NCBI GenBank assembly: GCA_963745915.1
Contig: CAVUZA010000002.1
Location: forward strand, 992,001 to 1,056,000
Reading direction: 5' to 3'
Length of the DNA stretch: 64,000 nucleotides
Origin: VRUE01 sp963745915
GTDB lineage: Bacteria > Actinomycetota > Thermoleophilia > Solirubrobacterales > 70-9
Part shown: one piece after another, positions 1 to 10,429 of the stretch
How positions within the stretch are numbered: position 1 is the first letter of the stretch
How the letters are laid out: each line of letters opens with the position of its first letter
The notes under the pieces: model-generated
What the model was told of the DNA's origin: nothing
Database searches by the model: none
Seen by the model: only the letters and a program-made list of their open reading frames with translations
Translations under genes and position numbers: made by a program

Positions 1-132
1 GACTGGACGGCCGAGACGGTCGAGGACCTCGAGGTCGACGTCGTTGTCCGTCTCCGGCTCGGCGCCGGGAACGAGATCGGCGATCCGCATGGTTCCCCGC
101 GCCGTGGCCACACGGGTATCGCCGGCGACGCA
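1..132 (-). other. N-terminal part of a GyrA intein (44 residues visible)
   Basis: Directly after the catalytic Tyr126 of GyrA the reading frame continues as CVAGDTRVATARGTMRIADL and then VPGAEPETDNDVDLEVLDRL. This is the start of a Hint-type splicing domain: nucleophilic Cys1, the block A G-D-x-x-V pattern, and close similarity to the start of the Mycobacterium xenopi and M. leprae GyrA inteins (recalled from knowledge: CITGDALVALPEGESVRIAD). The insertion point, between the active-site Tyr and the following Thr, is the same as in those mycobacterial alleles. The rest of the intein, including any homing endonuclease and the C-terminal His-Asn, lies outside the window, so whether it is a mini-intein cannot be seen. 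Confidence 0.93.
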
Positions 133-510
133 GTACCTCATCGCCGCTGGTGGGTCGTCGTCGATCGAGCCGAAGTTGCCCTGGCCGTCGACCAGCATGT
201 AGCGCAGGGAGAAGTCCTGGGCCATGCGGGCGAGGGTGTCGTAGATCGCGCTGTCGCCGTGGGGGTGGTATTTCCCCATCACCTCGCCGACGATCGTCGC
301 CGACTTGCGGTAGGGCCGGTTGGGCTGCAGGGCGAGGTCGTGCATCGCGTAGAGCACCCGCCGGTGGACCGGCTTGAGCCCGTCGCGCACGTCGGGCAGG
401 GCGCGGCCGACGATCACGCTCATCGCGTAGTCGAGATACGACGAGCGCATCTCGTTGGTCAGCTCGCGCTCCTCGATCCGCCCCCCGGTCAGCGCTTCCG
501 CTCCCTCCAC
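1..510 (-). CDS. gyrA: DNA gyrase subunit A, 5' part, interrupted by an intein
   Basis: Gyrase A cuts and rejoins DNA during negative supercoiling. Only the first 170 codons lie in the window; the gene runs off the left edge. The start is GTG at 510: an in-frame TGA lies directly upstream and conserved GyrA sequence begins about 10 codons in. Visible GyrA landmarks are SYLDYAMSVIVGRALPDVRDGLKPVHRR (residues 24-51, split here only for description), the GEVMGKYHPHGD box and GNFGSIDDDPPAAMRY, ending in the catalytic tyrosine at residue 126. The frame then continues into an intein instead of the usual T-E-x-R sequence. It follows gyrB by 19 bp and is the last visible gene of the dnaA-to-gyrA arm. 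Confidence 0.96.
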   Translation of the reverse strand, partial: MEGAEALTGGRIEERELTNEMRSSYLDYAMSVIVGRALPDVRDGLKPVHRRVLYAMHDLALQPNRPYRKSATIVGEVMGKYHPHGDSAIYDTLARMAQDFSLRYMLVDGQGNFGSIDDDPPAAMRYCVAGDTRVATARGTMRIADLVPGAEPETDNDVDLEVLDRLGRPV

Positions 511-529
511 TCAGATCACCCCGCCTTCG

Positions 530-2953
<2,424 letters not shown>

Positions 2954-3117
2954 TTAGTCCCTTCCCGCTCTCATAGAAAAACCCGGCCGTCGGGGCGTCT
3001 GGCGCACCACGGTCGGGGCGGCAACACGAGTTGACATAAGGATATCAGTTCGGGTCCCGGAAAGACCCGTCAGGGCGAAATAAAATGCCTGCAAATCACG
3101 TATATTTGGGACCGATC

Positions 3118-3417
3118 TCAAAGGTCTTCCACACGGAAGCGCAAACTCTGCGGGGCGCGCTCGCCGAGCCGCTCTCGCAGCCGCTCCAGCAGCTGCTCCT
3201 GCATCAGATCCAACTCCTGCGCCCAGACGGAATCGGCGCAAGCGACGACCGCCTCGCCGGCGCGCTCGGAGACCGGTCGGGCGACCGCCGCGATGCGCTC
3301 ACCGACCGCCTCCCCCCAGGCCAGCTGCAGCGCCGCCAGGGGCGTCTTCGGCGCCGCCCGCTCGAGCGCGGCGCGCAGGGCGCCGGCGGCCGGGCGCGGC
3401 GCGCGGCGCCGGCTCAC
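3118..3417 (-). CDS. dciA: DUF721/DciA-family protein (putative replicative helicase loader)
   Basis: A 99-residue protein of the DUF721 family, whose founding member DciA helps load the replicative helicase DnaB. Seen: a basic N-terminus (MSRRRAPRP), the central region AALQLAWGEAVGERIAAVAR and the ending VWAQELDLMQEQLLERLRERLG...LRFRVED, which is the usual DUF721 layout (W in the first half, a W-x-x-E-L segment, a final beta strand). It begins with GTG inside a GTGA overlap with the recF stop, so the two are translationally coupled. The position between recF and gyrB is the normal actinobacterial location. A DnaC-like gene lies next to dnaB at 49640, so two loader-type proteins may coexist. 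Confidence 0.82.
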   Translation of the reverse strand: MSRRRAPRPAAGALRAALERAAPKTPLAALQLAWGEAVGERIAAVARPVSERAGEAVVACADSVWAQELDLMQEQLLERLRERLGERAPQSLRFRVEDL

Positions 3418-4502
3418 GCCGCCTCCGCCTCGCTGACCGCCATCGGCATCCGCACGACCCGGGCGCGGGCGGCGGCGGGCAGCGAGTCCTCGGCCGCCGC
3501 GGTTATCAGCGCCTGCCCGCTGCCGCCGAGCCGCTCGACCAGGCGCTCGCGCCGGCCCGGGTCGAGCTCGCTCATCACGTCGTCGAGCAGCAGTAGCGGG
3601 ACCGGACGCCCGGCGGCGACCAGCGCCTCGCGCTCGGCGAAGATCAGGGCGAGGAGGGCGGTGCGCTGCTGGCCCTGGGAGCCGTAGCGGCGCAGCGAGC
3701 GACCGTCGGCGGCGATCTTCAGCTCGTCGAGGTGCGGGCCCCAGGAACTGCGGCCGAGGCGCAGGTCGGCGTCGCGGCGCTCGGCCAGGCCGGCGCGGAT
3801 CTCGGCCGCGGTGCCGGCGGCGCGGGCGGCGTACTCGAGCGAGCCGGCCCCCGGCAGGCCGAGGTCGGCGGCGGCCGCGGCGAACGGCGCGGCGAGCTCG
3901 GCGACCGCCTCGGCCCGGGCCGCGACGAGGTCCGCCGCCGCCTCGGCGAAGGTCGCGTCCCAGACGTCCAGCTGCGCCGCCGGCGCGCCTGCCGCCACCC
4001 GGGCGACCAGCGCGTTGCGCTGCGCCAGCGCCTGGCCGAAGCGCTGGCGCAGCTCGCCGCGGCTCGGCCAGCGGGCGGCGAGGAAGCGATCGAGGTGGGC
4101 GCGGCGTTCCGCCGGCGGCCCCTTGACCAGCGCCAGCCGGTCGGGCGAGAAGACGGCGACCGGGGGCCGGTGGCGGGCCAGGGTGGCGGGGTCGGCGGGG
4201 TTGCCGTCGAGCAGGTGGCGGCGCCCCTCGCTGCGGCTGACCGAGGCGAGCAGGCGGGTCTCGATCCCGTCCTCGTCGCGCACCGTCGCTTCGGCGCGGG
4301 CGAAGGAGCCGCCGAAGGGGATCAGGTCGCGGCGGTCGGCGGTGCGGAACGAGCGCCCGGTGAGGGCGAAGTAGACCGCCTCGAGCAGGTTGGTCTTGCC
4401 GATCCCGTTCGGCCCGATCAGCGAGACCGGCCCCGGCGCCAGCTCGACCCGCGCCGCCTCGAGACTGCGCAGCGGCCTCGCGTCGACGGCGGTGACCAGC
4501 AC
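3414..4502 (-). CDS. recF: DNA replication and repair protein RecF
   Basis: SMC-like ATPase that with RecO and RecR loads RecA on gapped DNA. Length 362 residues, normal for the family. Walker A GPNGIGKTNLLEAVYFALTG is at residues about 30-49, followed by the RecF-typical GRSFR; GSQGQQRTALLALIFAE is the ABC-signature region; Walker B and D-loop LLLLDDVMSELDPGRRERLV lie near residue 305. The GTG start at 4502 is only 7 bp from the dnaN stop, and the 3' end overlaps dciA by 4 bp, so it is part of the dnaN-recF-dciA transcription unit. Confidence 0.97.
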   Translation of the reverse strand: MLVTAVDARPLRSLEAARVELAPGPVSLIGPNGIGKTNLLEAVYFALTGRSFRTADRRDLIPFGGSFARAEATVRDEDGIETRLLASVSRSEGRRHLLDGNPADPATLARHRPPVAVFSPDRLALVKGPPAERRAHLDRFLAARWPSRGELRQRFGQALAQRNALVARVAAGAPAAQLDVWDATFAEAAADLVAARAEAVAELAAPFAAAAADLGLPGAGSLEYAARAAGTAAEIRAGLAERRDADLRLGRSSWGPHLDELKIAADGRSLRRYGSQGQQRTALLALIFAEREALVAAGRPVPLLLLDDVMSELDPGRRERLVERLGGSGQALITAAAEDSLPAAARARVVRMPMAVSEAEAA

Positions 4503-4509
4503 CCGTGCC

Positions 4510-5616
4510 TCACACGTTGAGCCGGATCGGCATCACCAGGTAGCGGAAGTCTTCGTTGTCGACCGGCTGCAGCAGGCCGGGCCGCAGCGGCGAGATCAGG
4601 CGCAGCATGATCTCCTCCCCCTCGACGCTTTCGACCCCCTCGCGCAGGAAGTCGGGGTTGAAGCCGATCTCCAGCGACTCGCCCTCGAAAGCCGTCGGCA
4701 GGCTCTCTTCGGCATCGCCGACGTCGGGCGTCGAGGCGGCGACGGTCAGCTCGCCCGGCGCGAAGGCGAGGCGCAGCGGGGCGTTGCGCTGGGCCAGCTG
4801 GCTGACCCGGCGGATCACGTCGAGCAGCTCCTGGCGCGGCATCCGCACGTCGTGCTCGTAGGACTCCGGCAGCAGCTGTCGAAAGTTGGGGAACTGGCCC
4901 TCGATCAGCCTCGTGTTGAGGAGGACGCCCCCTGCCCTGAACACGGCCTGGTTGCGCAGCAGCGAGACCGAGACCTGCTCGACCCCGTCGGCGGCGACGA
5001 TGCGGCCCAGCTCGCGCAGCGCCTTGGCCGGGATGTTCGCCTCGAGCTCGCCGCCGATCGGGCTCTCGAGCTCGGTCCGCTTGACCGCGAGCCGGTAGGA
5101 GTCGGTGGCGACCATCGTCATCTCCGAGCCGCTGGCGCTGACCAGGACGCCGGTGAGCACGGGGCGCATGTCGTCGCGCGAGGCGGCGCGGGCAACCAGC
5201 TCGACCGTCTCGGCCAGGGCCGCGGCGGGGATCGTCAGCGGCTCGCCCTCGTCTTCGGGGAAGGCGGGGAAGTCCTCGCTGGGCAGGGTGCGCAGGTGGA
5301 AGCTGGAGCCGCCGCTGCGGATCTCGACGTCGCGCTCGCTCTCGCGCAGCTCGATCTCGACCTCGGCGGCGCCGAGCGAGCGGGCGAGCTCGGCCAGCAG
5401 GCGGCCGGGGAGCAGGACCGAGCCGGCGGCGTCGGACTCGGCGGCGAGGCCGGTCTCGATCCCCATCTCGAGGTCGGTCGCGCGCAGGCTTACGCCGTCC
5501 TCGCCGGCGGCGAGGAGTATCCCGGAGAGCGCCTGGGTGGCGGCGCGGGTCGAGACGGCTCGCGAGACGACGGAGAGCTTGGAGACCAGCTCGTCCCGTT
5601 TGGTTGTCAGCTTCAA
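4510..5616 (-). CDS. dnaN: DNA polymerase III beta subunit (sliding clamp)
   Basis: Ring-shaped processivity clamp, 368 residues, with the three-domain length expected. Recognisable segments are MKLTTKRDELVSKLSVVSRAV at the N-terminus, LPSEDFPAFPEDEG near residue 111, RAASRDDMRPVLTGV, FPNFRQLLPESYEHDV and the C-terminal LVMPIRLNV, which ends in the usual M-P-I-R-L. The start is TTG (5616) with a weak GGAAGG ribosome site about 9 nt upstream. It is separated from dnaA by a 136-bp gap with DnaA-box-like repeats and is followed after 7 bp by recF. Confidence 0.97.
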   Translation of the reverse strand: MKLTTKRDELVSKLSVVSRAVSTRAATQALSGILLAAGEDGVSLRATDLEMGIETGLAAESDAAGSVLLPGRLLAELARSLGAAEVEIELRESERDVEIRSGGSSFHLRTLPSEDFPAFPEDEGEPLTIPAAALAETVELVARAASRDDMRPVLTGVLVSASGSEMTMVATDSYRLAVKRTELESPIGGELEANIPAKALRELGRIVAADGVEQVSVSLLRNQAVFRAGGVLLNTRLIEGQFPNFRQLLPESYEHDVRMPRQELLDVIRRVSQLAQRNAPLRLAFAPGELTVAASTPDVGDAEESLPTAFEGESLEIGFNPDFLREGVESVEGEEIMLRLISPLRPGLLQPVDNEDFRYLVMPIRLNV

Positions 5617-5752
5617 TTGAGAGTTGCCTTCCCGAGTTGAGTTAGGGCCTGTGGAAATGCGCGAGAGCGCGGGGAATCCGGCTCTGCGCTGCGGATGGGG
5701 TGCTGTGGAGGAGGTTGTGGAAGGGCATTGATTCTTGCAGCGCCGTCGGAAG

Positions 5753-5770
<18 letters not shown>
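5617..5770 (-). other. oriC: Putative chromosomal replication origin (oriC) with DnaA-box-like repeats
   Basis: The dnaA-dnaN gap and the last codons of dnaA carry four TCCACA motifs on the minus strand, at 5658-5650 (ATTTCCACA), 5712-5704 (TCCTCCACA), 5724-5716 (CCTTCCACA) and 5773-5765 (TCCTCCACA). The two TCCTCCACA copies fit the relaxed DnaA-box pattern YYSTCCACA known from high-GC actinobacteria. The region lies in the classical oriC position, and gene orientation switches around dnaA (minus genes to the left, plus genes to the right), as expected for bidirectional replication. It is short (about 150 bp) for an oriC, so further boxes may lie in the dnaA-rpmH gap. An AT-rich unwinding element is not obvious. 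Confidence 0.6.
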
Positions 5771-7078
<1,308 letters not shown>

Positions 7079-7148
7079 CAGCGGCCGACCATAGCGGCGG
7101 CGCCCGTGGCGGAAACCCGGCCAGCCGCAAATGCCGGGGAAATGATTT

Positions 7149-7173
7149 GGGAGGGGTTTCGCCAACCCCTCCC
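7149..7173. repeat. Perfect 10-bp inverted repeat between dnaA and rpmH
   Basis: GGGAGGGGTT at 7149-7158 and its exact reverse complement at 7164-7173 enclose a 5-nt loop (tcgcc). The palindrome covers the expected -35 region of the rpmH promoter (-10 box at 7185-7190) and lies upstream of the dnaA promoter on the other strand, so it could be an operator for either, or part of the origin region. No binding protein can be named from sequence. Confidence 0.6.
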
Positions 7174-7184
7174 AGGAGCATCCG

Positions 7185-7190
7185 TATACT
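7185..7190 (+). promoter_or_regulatory. Probable -10 box of the rpmH-rnpA-yidD-yidC operon
   Basis: TATACT ends 10 nt before the rpmH ATG, so transcription would start about 4 nt upstream of the gene. No ribosome-binding site precedes the ATG, consistent with a nearly leaderless transcript. Confidence 0.55.
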
Positions 7191-7200
7191 GCGACGGCCG

Positions 7201-7335
7201 ATGAAGCGGACCTATCAGCCGAAGAAGCGGAAGCGGGCGAAGACGCACGGGTTCCGGGCGCGGATGAGCACCCGCGGCGGGCGGGCGATCCTCAAGCGCA
7301 GGCGCCGCAAAGGCCGGAAGCGTCTAACCCCTTAG
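7201..7335 (+). CDS. rpmH: 50S ribosomal protein L34
   Basis: A 44-residue, strongly basic protein with the canonical L34 pattern MKRTYQPKKRKRAKTHGFRA and RMSTRGGRAILKRRRRKGRK. The ATG at 7201 is chosen by homology; an in-frame extension upstream reads through promoter sequence. It is the first gene of the plus-strand operon and is followed directly by rnpA, with the TAG at 7333 abutting the rnpA ATG at 7336. The rpmH-rnpA order next to dnaA is near universal in bacteria. Confidence 0.97.
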   Translation: MKRTYQPKKRKRAKTHGFRARMSTRGGRAILKRRRRKGRKRLTP

Positions 7336-7695
7336 ATGGCGGCGAAGCGACGCCGCCTCTCGCGCAGCGGCGAGTTCGACCGCGTCTATCGCGACGGATC
7401 CTCACATGCGACCCGCTACCTCGTCCTCTACCGCTTCCCCCGCAAGGGCGACGAGGAGGGTGACGAGTTGAGGCTCGGTGTCTCCGTCAGCCGCAAGGTC
7501 GGTGGCGCGGTCGACCGCAACAAGGTCAAGCGCACGTTGCGCGAGGCCTTTTGGAGCGTCTCCGACCGCCTCCCGGCCCAGCACGACTTCGTCCTCGTCG
7601 CCCGGCCCGAGATCGGCGAGCTGATCGAGCGCGAGGGGATGGCCGGCGTGCAGGCGAGCCTCGAGGAGGCGCTGAGCGGGGGGCGTTCCACGTGA
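7336..7695 (+). CDS. rnpA: Ribonuclease P protein component
   Basis: Protein subunit of RNase P, which trims the 5' leader of tRNA precursors together with the RnpB RNA (not in this window). It has 119 residues; the family motif is SVSRKVGGAVDRNKVKRTLREAF (residues 50-72; the R-N-K-x-K-R core contacts RNA), preceded by LSRSGEFDRVYRDG. The start codon follows the rpmH stop without a gap. Its last bases overlap the yidD GTG start and a parS-like palindrome. Confidence 0.96.
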   Translation: MAAKRRRLSRSGEFDRVYRDGSSHATRYLVLYRFPRKGDEEGDELRLGVSVSRKVGGAVDRNKVKRTLREAFWSVSDRLPAQHDFVLVARPEIGELIEREGMAGVQASLEEALSGGRST

Positions 7696-7699
7696 AACG
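7684..7699. promoter_or_regulatory. parS: parS-like centromere site for ParB
   Basis: CGTTCCACGTGAAACG matches 13 of 16 positions of the bacterial parS consensus TGTTTCACGTGAAACA, including the whole CACGTGAAAC half. It lies about 2 kb from the putative oriC and about 3.7 kb from parAB, where parS sites are expected. It is embedded in coding sequence: the GTG inside the palindrome is the yidD start codon and the TGA is the rnpA stop. It is the only good match I see in the window. Confidence 0.72.
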
Positions 7700-7964
7700 G
7701 GCCCTGCTCGCGCTGATCGGCCTCTACAGCCGACGCATCTCACCGGCGCTGCCGCGCCGCTGCCGCTACGAGCCGACCTGTTCGGCCTACGCGGCCGAGT
7801 CGATCGCCCGCTTCGGCGCCGCCCGCGGCTCGCTGCTCGCCGCCTGGCGGCTGCTGCGCTGCAACCCCTTCAGCCACGGCGGCTTCGACCCGGTCCCGCG
7901 CCGCTTCACGCTGCGCACCGGTCCCGTCGACCCCGCGGTCCACCACGGCGAGGCGCACTCGTGA
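7692..7964 (+). CDS. yidD: Membrane protein insertion efficiency factor YidD
   Basis: A small protein (90 residues) of the UPF0161/YidD family, associated with YidC-dependent membrane insertion. The conserved motif CRYEPTCSAYAAESIARFGA (residues 24-43), followed by RLLRCNPFSHGGFDPVP, includes the three family cysteines. It starts with GTG in a GTGA overlap with rnpA and ends overlapping the yidC start by 4 bp, so the three genes are translationally linked. The N-terminal ALLALIGLYSRRISPA is an amphipathic or membrane-associated helix, as usual. Confidence 0.95.
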   Translation: MKRALLALIGLYSRRISPALPRRCRYEPTCSAYAAESIARFGAARGSLLAAWRLLRCNPFSHGGFDPVPRRFTLRTGPVDPAVHHGEAHS

Positions 7965-8710
7965 TCCCGGCCAACATCCTGCAGCCGCTGATCGACGTCG
8001 CCAACTCGGTCCTGCAGTTCTTCCACGACAGCGCCGGGCTGAGCTGGGGGATGTCGATCATCGCCCTGACCATCGTCACCCGCGCCCTGCTGATCCCGCT
8101 CACCTACAAACAGCTGAAGGGGATGCGGGCGCTGCAGGCGCTGCAGCCGCAGATCAAAGAGATCCAGGCCAAATACAAAAACGACCGCCAGCGCATGCAG
8201 CAGGAGATGATGCGCTTCTACCAGGAGAACAAAGTCAACCCCTTTGCCTCCTGTATCCCGCTGCTGGCCCAGCTGCCGGTCTTCATCACCCTCTTCTACG
8301 TCCTCCGCCACGAGCTGCCCAGCGACATCGGCTGCATGGCCGGCGAATGCGGCTCGGAAGCCTCCTTCCTCTTCATCAACGACCTGACCGCGAAGGCGAC
8401 CGGCGGCGAACTGATCGCCCTGCTGGTCCTCTACGTCGGCACGCAGCTGGTCTCGGGCATGGTGATGGCGGTCACCGCCGACAAATCGCAGCGGATGATG
8501 ATGATGATCCTTCCCTTCATCTTCGTCCCCTTCATCATCAACTTCCCCGCCGGCCTCGTCCTCTACTGGATCACGACCAACGTCTGGACGATCGGACAGC
8601 AGTACACGATCCAGCGCATCATCCCGGCGCCGCATGTGGCTACGCCCGAAGAGGTCAAGGCGGCGAAACCGCCACCTCCTTCGCCGCGGAAGAAGAAGAA
8701 GCGGCGGTAG
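7961..8710 (+). CDS. yidC: Membrane protein insertase YidC/OxaA
   Basis: Inserts and folds inner-membrane proteins. It has 249 residues, the short Gram-positive form without the large periplasmic domain. Membrane segments are visible at about 30-50 (GMSIIALTIVTRALLIPLTY, with the essential Arg in the hydrophilic groove), 100-115 (IPLLAQLPVFITLFYVL), 150-170 (LIALLVLYVGTQLVSGMVM) and 180-205 (MMMILPFIFVPFIINFPAGL), and there is a lysine/arginine-rich tail (SPRKKKKRR). GTG start overlapping yidD. The stop TAG is followed at once by a 139-bp inverted-repeat element. Confidence 0.96.
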   Translation: MIPANILQPLIDVANSVLQFFHDSAGLSWGMSIIALTIVTRALLIPLTYKQLKGMRALQALQPQIKEIQAKYKNDRQRMQQEMMRFYQENKVNPFASCIPLLAQLPVFITLFYVLRHELPSDIGCMAGECGSEASFLFINDLTAKATGGELIALLVLYVGTQLVSGMVMAVTADKSQRMMMMILPFIFVPFIINFPAGLVLYWITTNVWTIGQQYTIQRIIPAPHVATPEEVKAAKPPPPSPRKKKKRR

Positions 8711-8849
8711 TCGGCCCTATCGGGAGTGGCTTTGGGGCGTTGAAGCTCCGCCTGCGGCGGAGCTAACCGAGTGCCCGCTGGCGCGGGCACAGAACAACTT
8801 TGCAGAGCCGCTTCGCGACACGCCCCAAAGCCACTCCCGATAGGGCCGA
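8711..8849 (-). repeat. Long inverted-repeat element, family 1, copy A (arms 30 bp, structured core)
   Basis: Perfect 30-bp arms at 8711-8740 and 8820-8849 enclose a 79-nt core. Read on the minus strand, the core starts GTCGCG, has AGCGGCTCTGCAAAGT, then an 8-bp hairpin (8790-8771, loop gcca), a 9-bp hairpin with GCA loop (8764-8744) and ends TCA. The same order occurs in copies B and C, while the arm sequence is unique to this copy apart from the innermost GGCGT/ACGCC. The left arm starts at the base after the yidC stop codon. It has no open frame that looks coding and no transposase. It could be a structured RNA, an mRNA 3' structure or a non-autonomous mobile element. Confidence 0.85.
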
Positions 8850-8992
8850 TCAAACGCCTCCCCAGCTTCGGTAGCGAAGGAGGCGGCGGATTCGCGCTGG
8901 GGGAACTGTTTCGGGCTGAGCGTCGATGGCTCTCGCTCCGGGACGATGTGCTGTTCGCGGAAGAGCTTTTCTGGGATGAGGGCGCGGTTTGA
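8850..8992. other. Non-coding gap between two inverted-repeat elements
   Basis: No credible gene on either strand. One imperfect hairpin at 8855-8885 (CGCCTCC and CTTCG against CGAAG and GAGGCG, loop gtag) is visible; otherwise I see nothing recognisable. Together with the flanking elements this makes a 462-bp stretch without a gene between yidC and jag. Confidence 0.6.
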
Positions 8993-9138
8993 GGTGAGCG
9001 GGAATGGTGGAGCGTTGTTGGCGTGTCGCGTCCAGCGGCTCTGCAAAGTGATGCGAGGGCGCCCGCAGGGCGCCACTGAATTCGCACCGCCGCAGGCGGT
9101 GCGTCAACGCCAACAACGCTCCACCATTCCCGCTCACC
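8993..9138 (+). repeat. Long inverted-repeat element, family 1, copy B (arms 32 bp, structured core)
   Basis: Perfect 32-bp arms at 8993-9024 and 9107-9138 around an 82-nt core (9025-9106). The core has GTCGCG, AGCGGCTCTGCAAAGT (9034-9049), a 7-bp hairpin with GCA loop (9058-9074), a 9-bp hairpin with GCA loop (9083-9103) and the end TCA. The core is about 85% identical to copy C, while the arms are unrelated apart from the innermost GGCGT/ACGCC. It lies 34 bp upstream of the jag ATG, so it could act on the jag leader or on its promoter (TAGACT at 9158-9163). Confidence 0.87.
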
Positions 9139-9172
9139 AACAACCCCACGATCGGCATAGACTGCGTTCCTC

Positions 9173-9658
9173 ATGGCCGACGATACGTACGAGTGGCCGG
9201 CGGAGCCGGCGGAGCGGGTTCGGGACCTGGTCGAGGGCGTCCTCGACGAGCTCGACCTGGACGGCGACGTCGAGATCCTCGAGGAGGACGACCGGATCAC
9301 CGCCTCGATCGAGGGCGACGACGACTACGGCCTGCTGATCGGCAAACGCGGCCAGACGATCGACGCGATCCAGCTGCTCGCCTACCAGGCCGCTTTCCGC
9401 GGTCTGAAGGACCGCAAGCGGGTCGTGGTCGACGCCGCCGGCTACCGCGACCGCCGCAAGGAGACGCTGACCGCCCGCGCCGACCGCGCCGCCGAGCAGG
9501 CGCTGAGCTCCAACCGGCAGGTCGAGATGGACCCGATGAGCGCCCAGGAGCGGCGGGTCGTGCACGAGCACCTGAAGGAGCGGGCGGGTGTCGAGACCTT
9601 CTCAGAAGGAGATGAGCCGCATCGCTGCGTGGTCGTCGCTCCTTTGGTCTCTGAGTAG
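9173..9658 (+). CDS. jag: Jag/KhpB family RNA-binding protein (KH and R3H domains)
   Basis: A 161-residue protein. It has an acidic N-terminus, a KH domain with the GxxG loop in YGLLIGKRGQTIDAIQLLAY (residues 53-72) and a C-terminal R3H domain (DRRKETLTARADRAAEQAL...MSAQERRVVHEHLKERAGVETFSEG, with R-x-x-x-H). Homologues (SpoIIIJ-associated Jag, KhpB) bind RNA and are encoded next to yidC, as here. The ATG at 9173 has no clear ribosome site but a TAGACT box ends 9 nt upstream, suggesting its own promoter. The gene ends at TAG 9656-9658, where another inverted repeat begins. Confidence 0.93.
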   Translation: MADDTYEWPAEPAERVRDLVEGVLDELDLDGDVEILEEDDRITASIEGDDDYGLLIGKRGQTIDAIQLLAYQAAFRGLKDRKRVVVDAAGYRDRRKETLTARADRAAEQALSSNRQVEMDPMSAQERRVVHEHLKERAGVETFSEGDEPHRCVVVAPLVSE

Positions 9659-9770
9659 GAGGCGGCCCCGGTAGGGGTTTCGCTTAACTTTTTCGAGTTA
9701 CCGTTGCGGCGAGGACCAATGGCGGCTGACGAAAAAGTACAAGACGCTTCACCCCTACCGGGGCCGCCTC
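9659..9770 (+). repeat. Nested inverted repeat enclosing the rsmG start codon
   Basis: Outer arms of 20 bp (9659-9678 and 9751-9770, perfect) and inner arms of 9 bp (ACTTTTTCG 9687-9695, CGAAAAAGT 9730-9738, perfect) form a nested stem. The rsmG ribosome site GAGGA and ATG (9719-9721) lie in the inner loop, and codons 11-17 of rsmG form the right outer arm. The left arm starts directly after the jag stop. In RNA this would be a strong structure around the translation start. The core does not match the family 1 core. Confidence 0.75.
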
Positions 9771-10429
9771 TCGACAGGGGTCAACGGGCGGCGGTCGCGC
9801 GGGTGCTGGAGCTTCTCAGGGACGAGAAGGCCTCGGTCAGCTCGGTTACGGATCCCGGGGTGGCTTGGAAGGTGCATGTGGCCGACAGCCTCAGCGGGCT
9901 CGGGTTCGCTGAGCTGAAGCGGGCGGAGAGGATCGTGGATATTGGCTCTGGGGCTGGGTTTCCGGGGCTCGTGCTGGCGGTGGCGCTGCCCTCCTCGCAG
10001 GTCGATCTGGTCGAGTCGGTGGGGCGGAAGTGCGAGTTCATGCGGCGGGCGGCCGACGCTGCGGGGATCGGCAACGCGCGCGTGGTCAACGTCCGCTCCG
10101 AGGAGCTCGCGGTCGGCGAGGGGCGCGAGGGCTACGCGGCGGTCACCGCCCGCGCCGTCGGCCGCCTCTCCACCCTCGCCGAGCTGGCCTCGCCGCTGCT
10201 CGAGGAGGGCGGCGTCCTGGTTGCCTGGAAGGGCAAGCGCGACCCCGAAGAGGAGGCCCAGCTCGCCAACGCCGCCGAGCGCTTGGCGATGCGCCCCGAG
10301 CAGGTCCGCCACGTCGGCCCCTACGCCGGCAGCCAGCACCGCCACCTCCACCTGCTCCGCAAGGTCGGGCCAACCCCGCGCAAGCTGCCGCGACGGCCGG
10401 GCATGGCGAAGAAGAAGCCGTACGGGTAG
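9719..10429 (+). CDS. rsmG: 16S rRNA (guanine-N7) methyltransferase RsmG (GidB)
   Basis: SAM-dependent enzyme methylating G527 of 16S rRNA; 236 residues from ATG 9719. The SAM-binding motif is RIVDIGSGAGFPGLVLAVALP (residues about 70-90), preceded by the GidB-typical HVADSLSGL, and followed by VDLVESVGRKCEFMRRA and VTARAVGRLSTLAELASPLL. An upstream in-frame start at 9704 is possible, but the GAGGA site and family length favour 9719. It lies between jag and parA, the usual context. Codon bias is more relaxed in its first third than elsewhere. The C-terminal tail is basic (KLPRRPGMAKKKPYG). Confidence 0.95.
   Translation: MAADEKVQDASPLPGPPLDRGQRAAVARVLELLRDEKASVSSVTDPGVAWKVHVADSLSGLGFAELKRAERIVDIGSGAGFPGLVLAVALPSSQVDLVESVGRKCEFMRRAADAAGIGNARVVNVRSEELAVGEGREGYAAVTARAVGRLSTLAELASPLLEEGGVLVAWKGKRDPEEEAQLANAAERLAMRPEQVRHVGPYAGSQHRHLHLLRKVGPTPRKLPRRPGMAKKKPYG

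Noticed and set aside
2954..3117. TTGACA at 3031-3036 as a plus-strand promoter
   Set aside because: No -10 box at suitable distance and no plus-strand gene downstream; all flanking genes are on the minus strand.
7079..7165. DnaA start at TTG 7165
   Set aside because: The extra 29 residues do not resemble DnaA domain I and the codon lies inside the 7149-7173 palindrome; GTG 7078 has a -10 box close upstream.
8717..9076. Open frames on both strands through the yidC-jag gap
   Set aside because: They translate inverted-repeat arms and cores, have no ribosome site and no family resemblance; related frames appear in the copy at 10321-10538 only because the repeat is the same.
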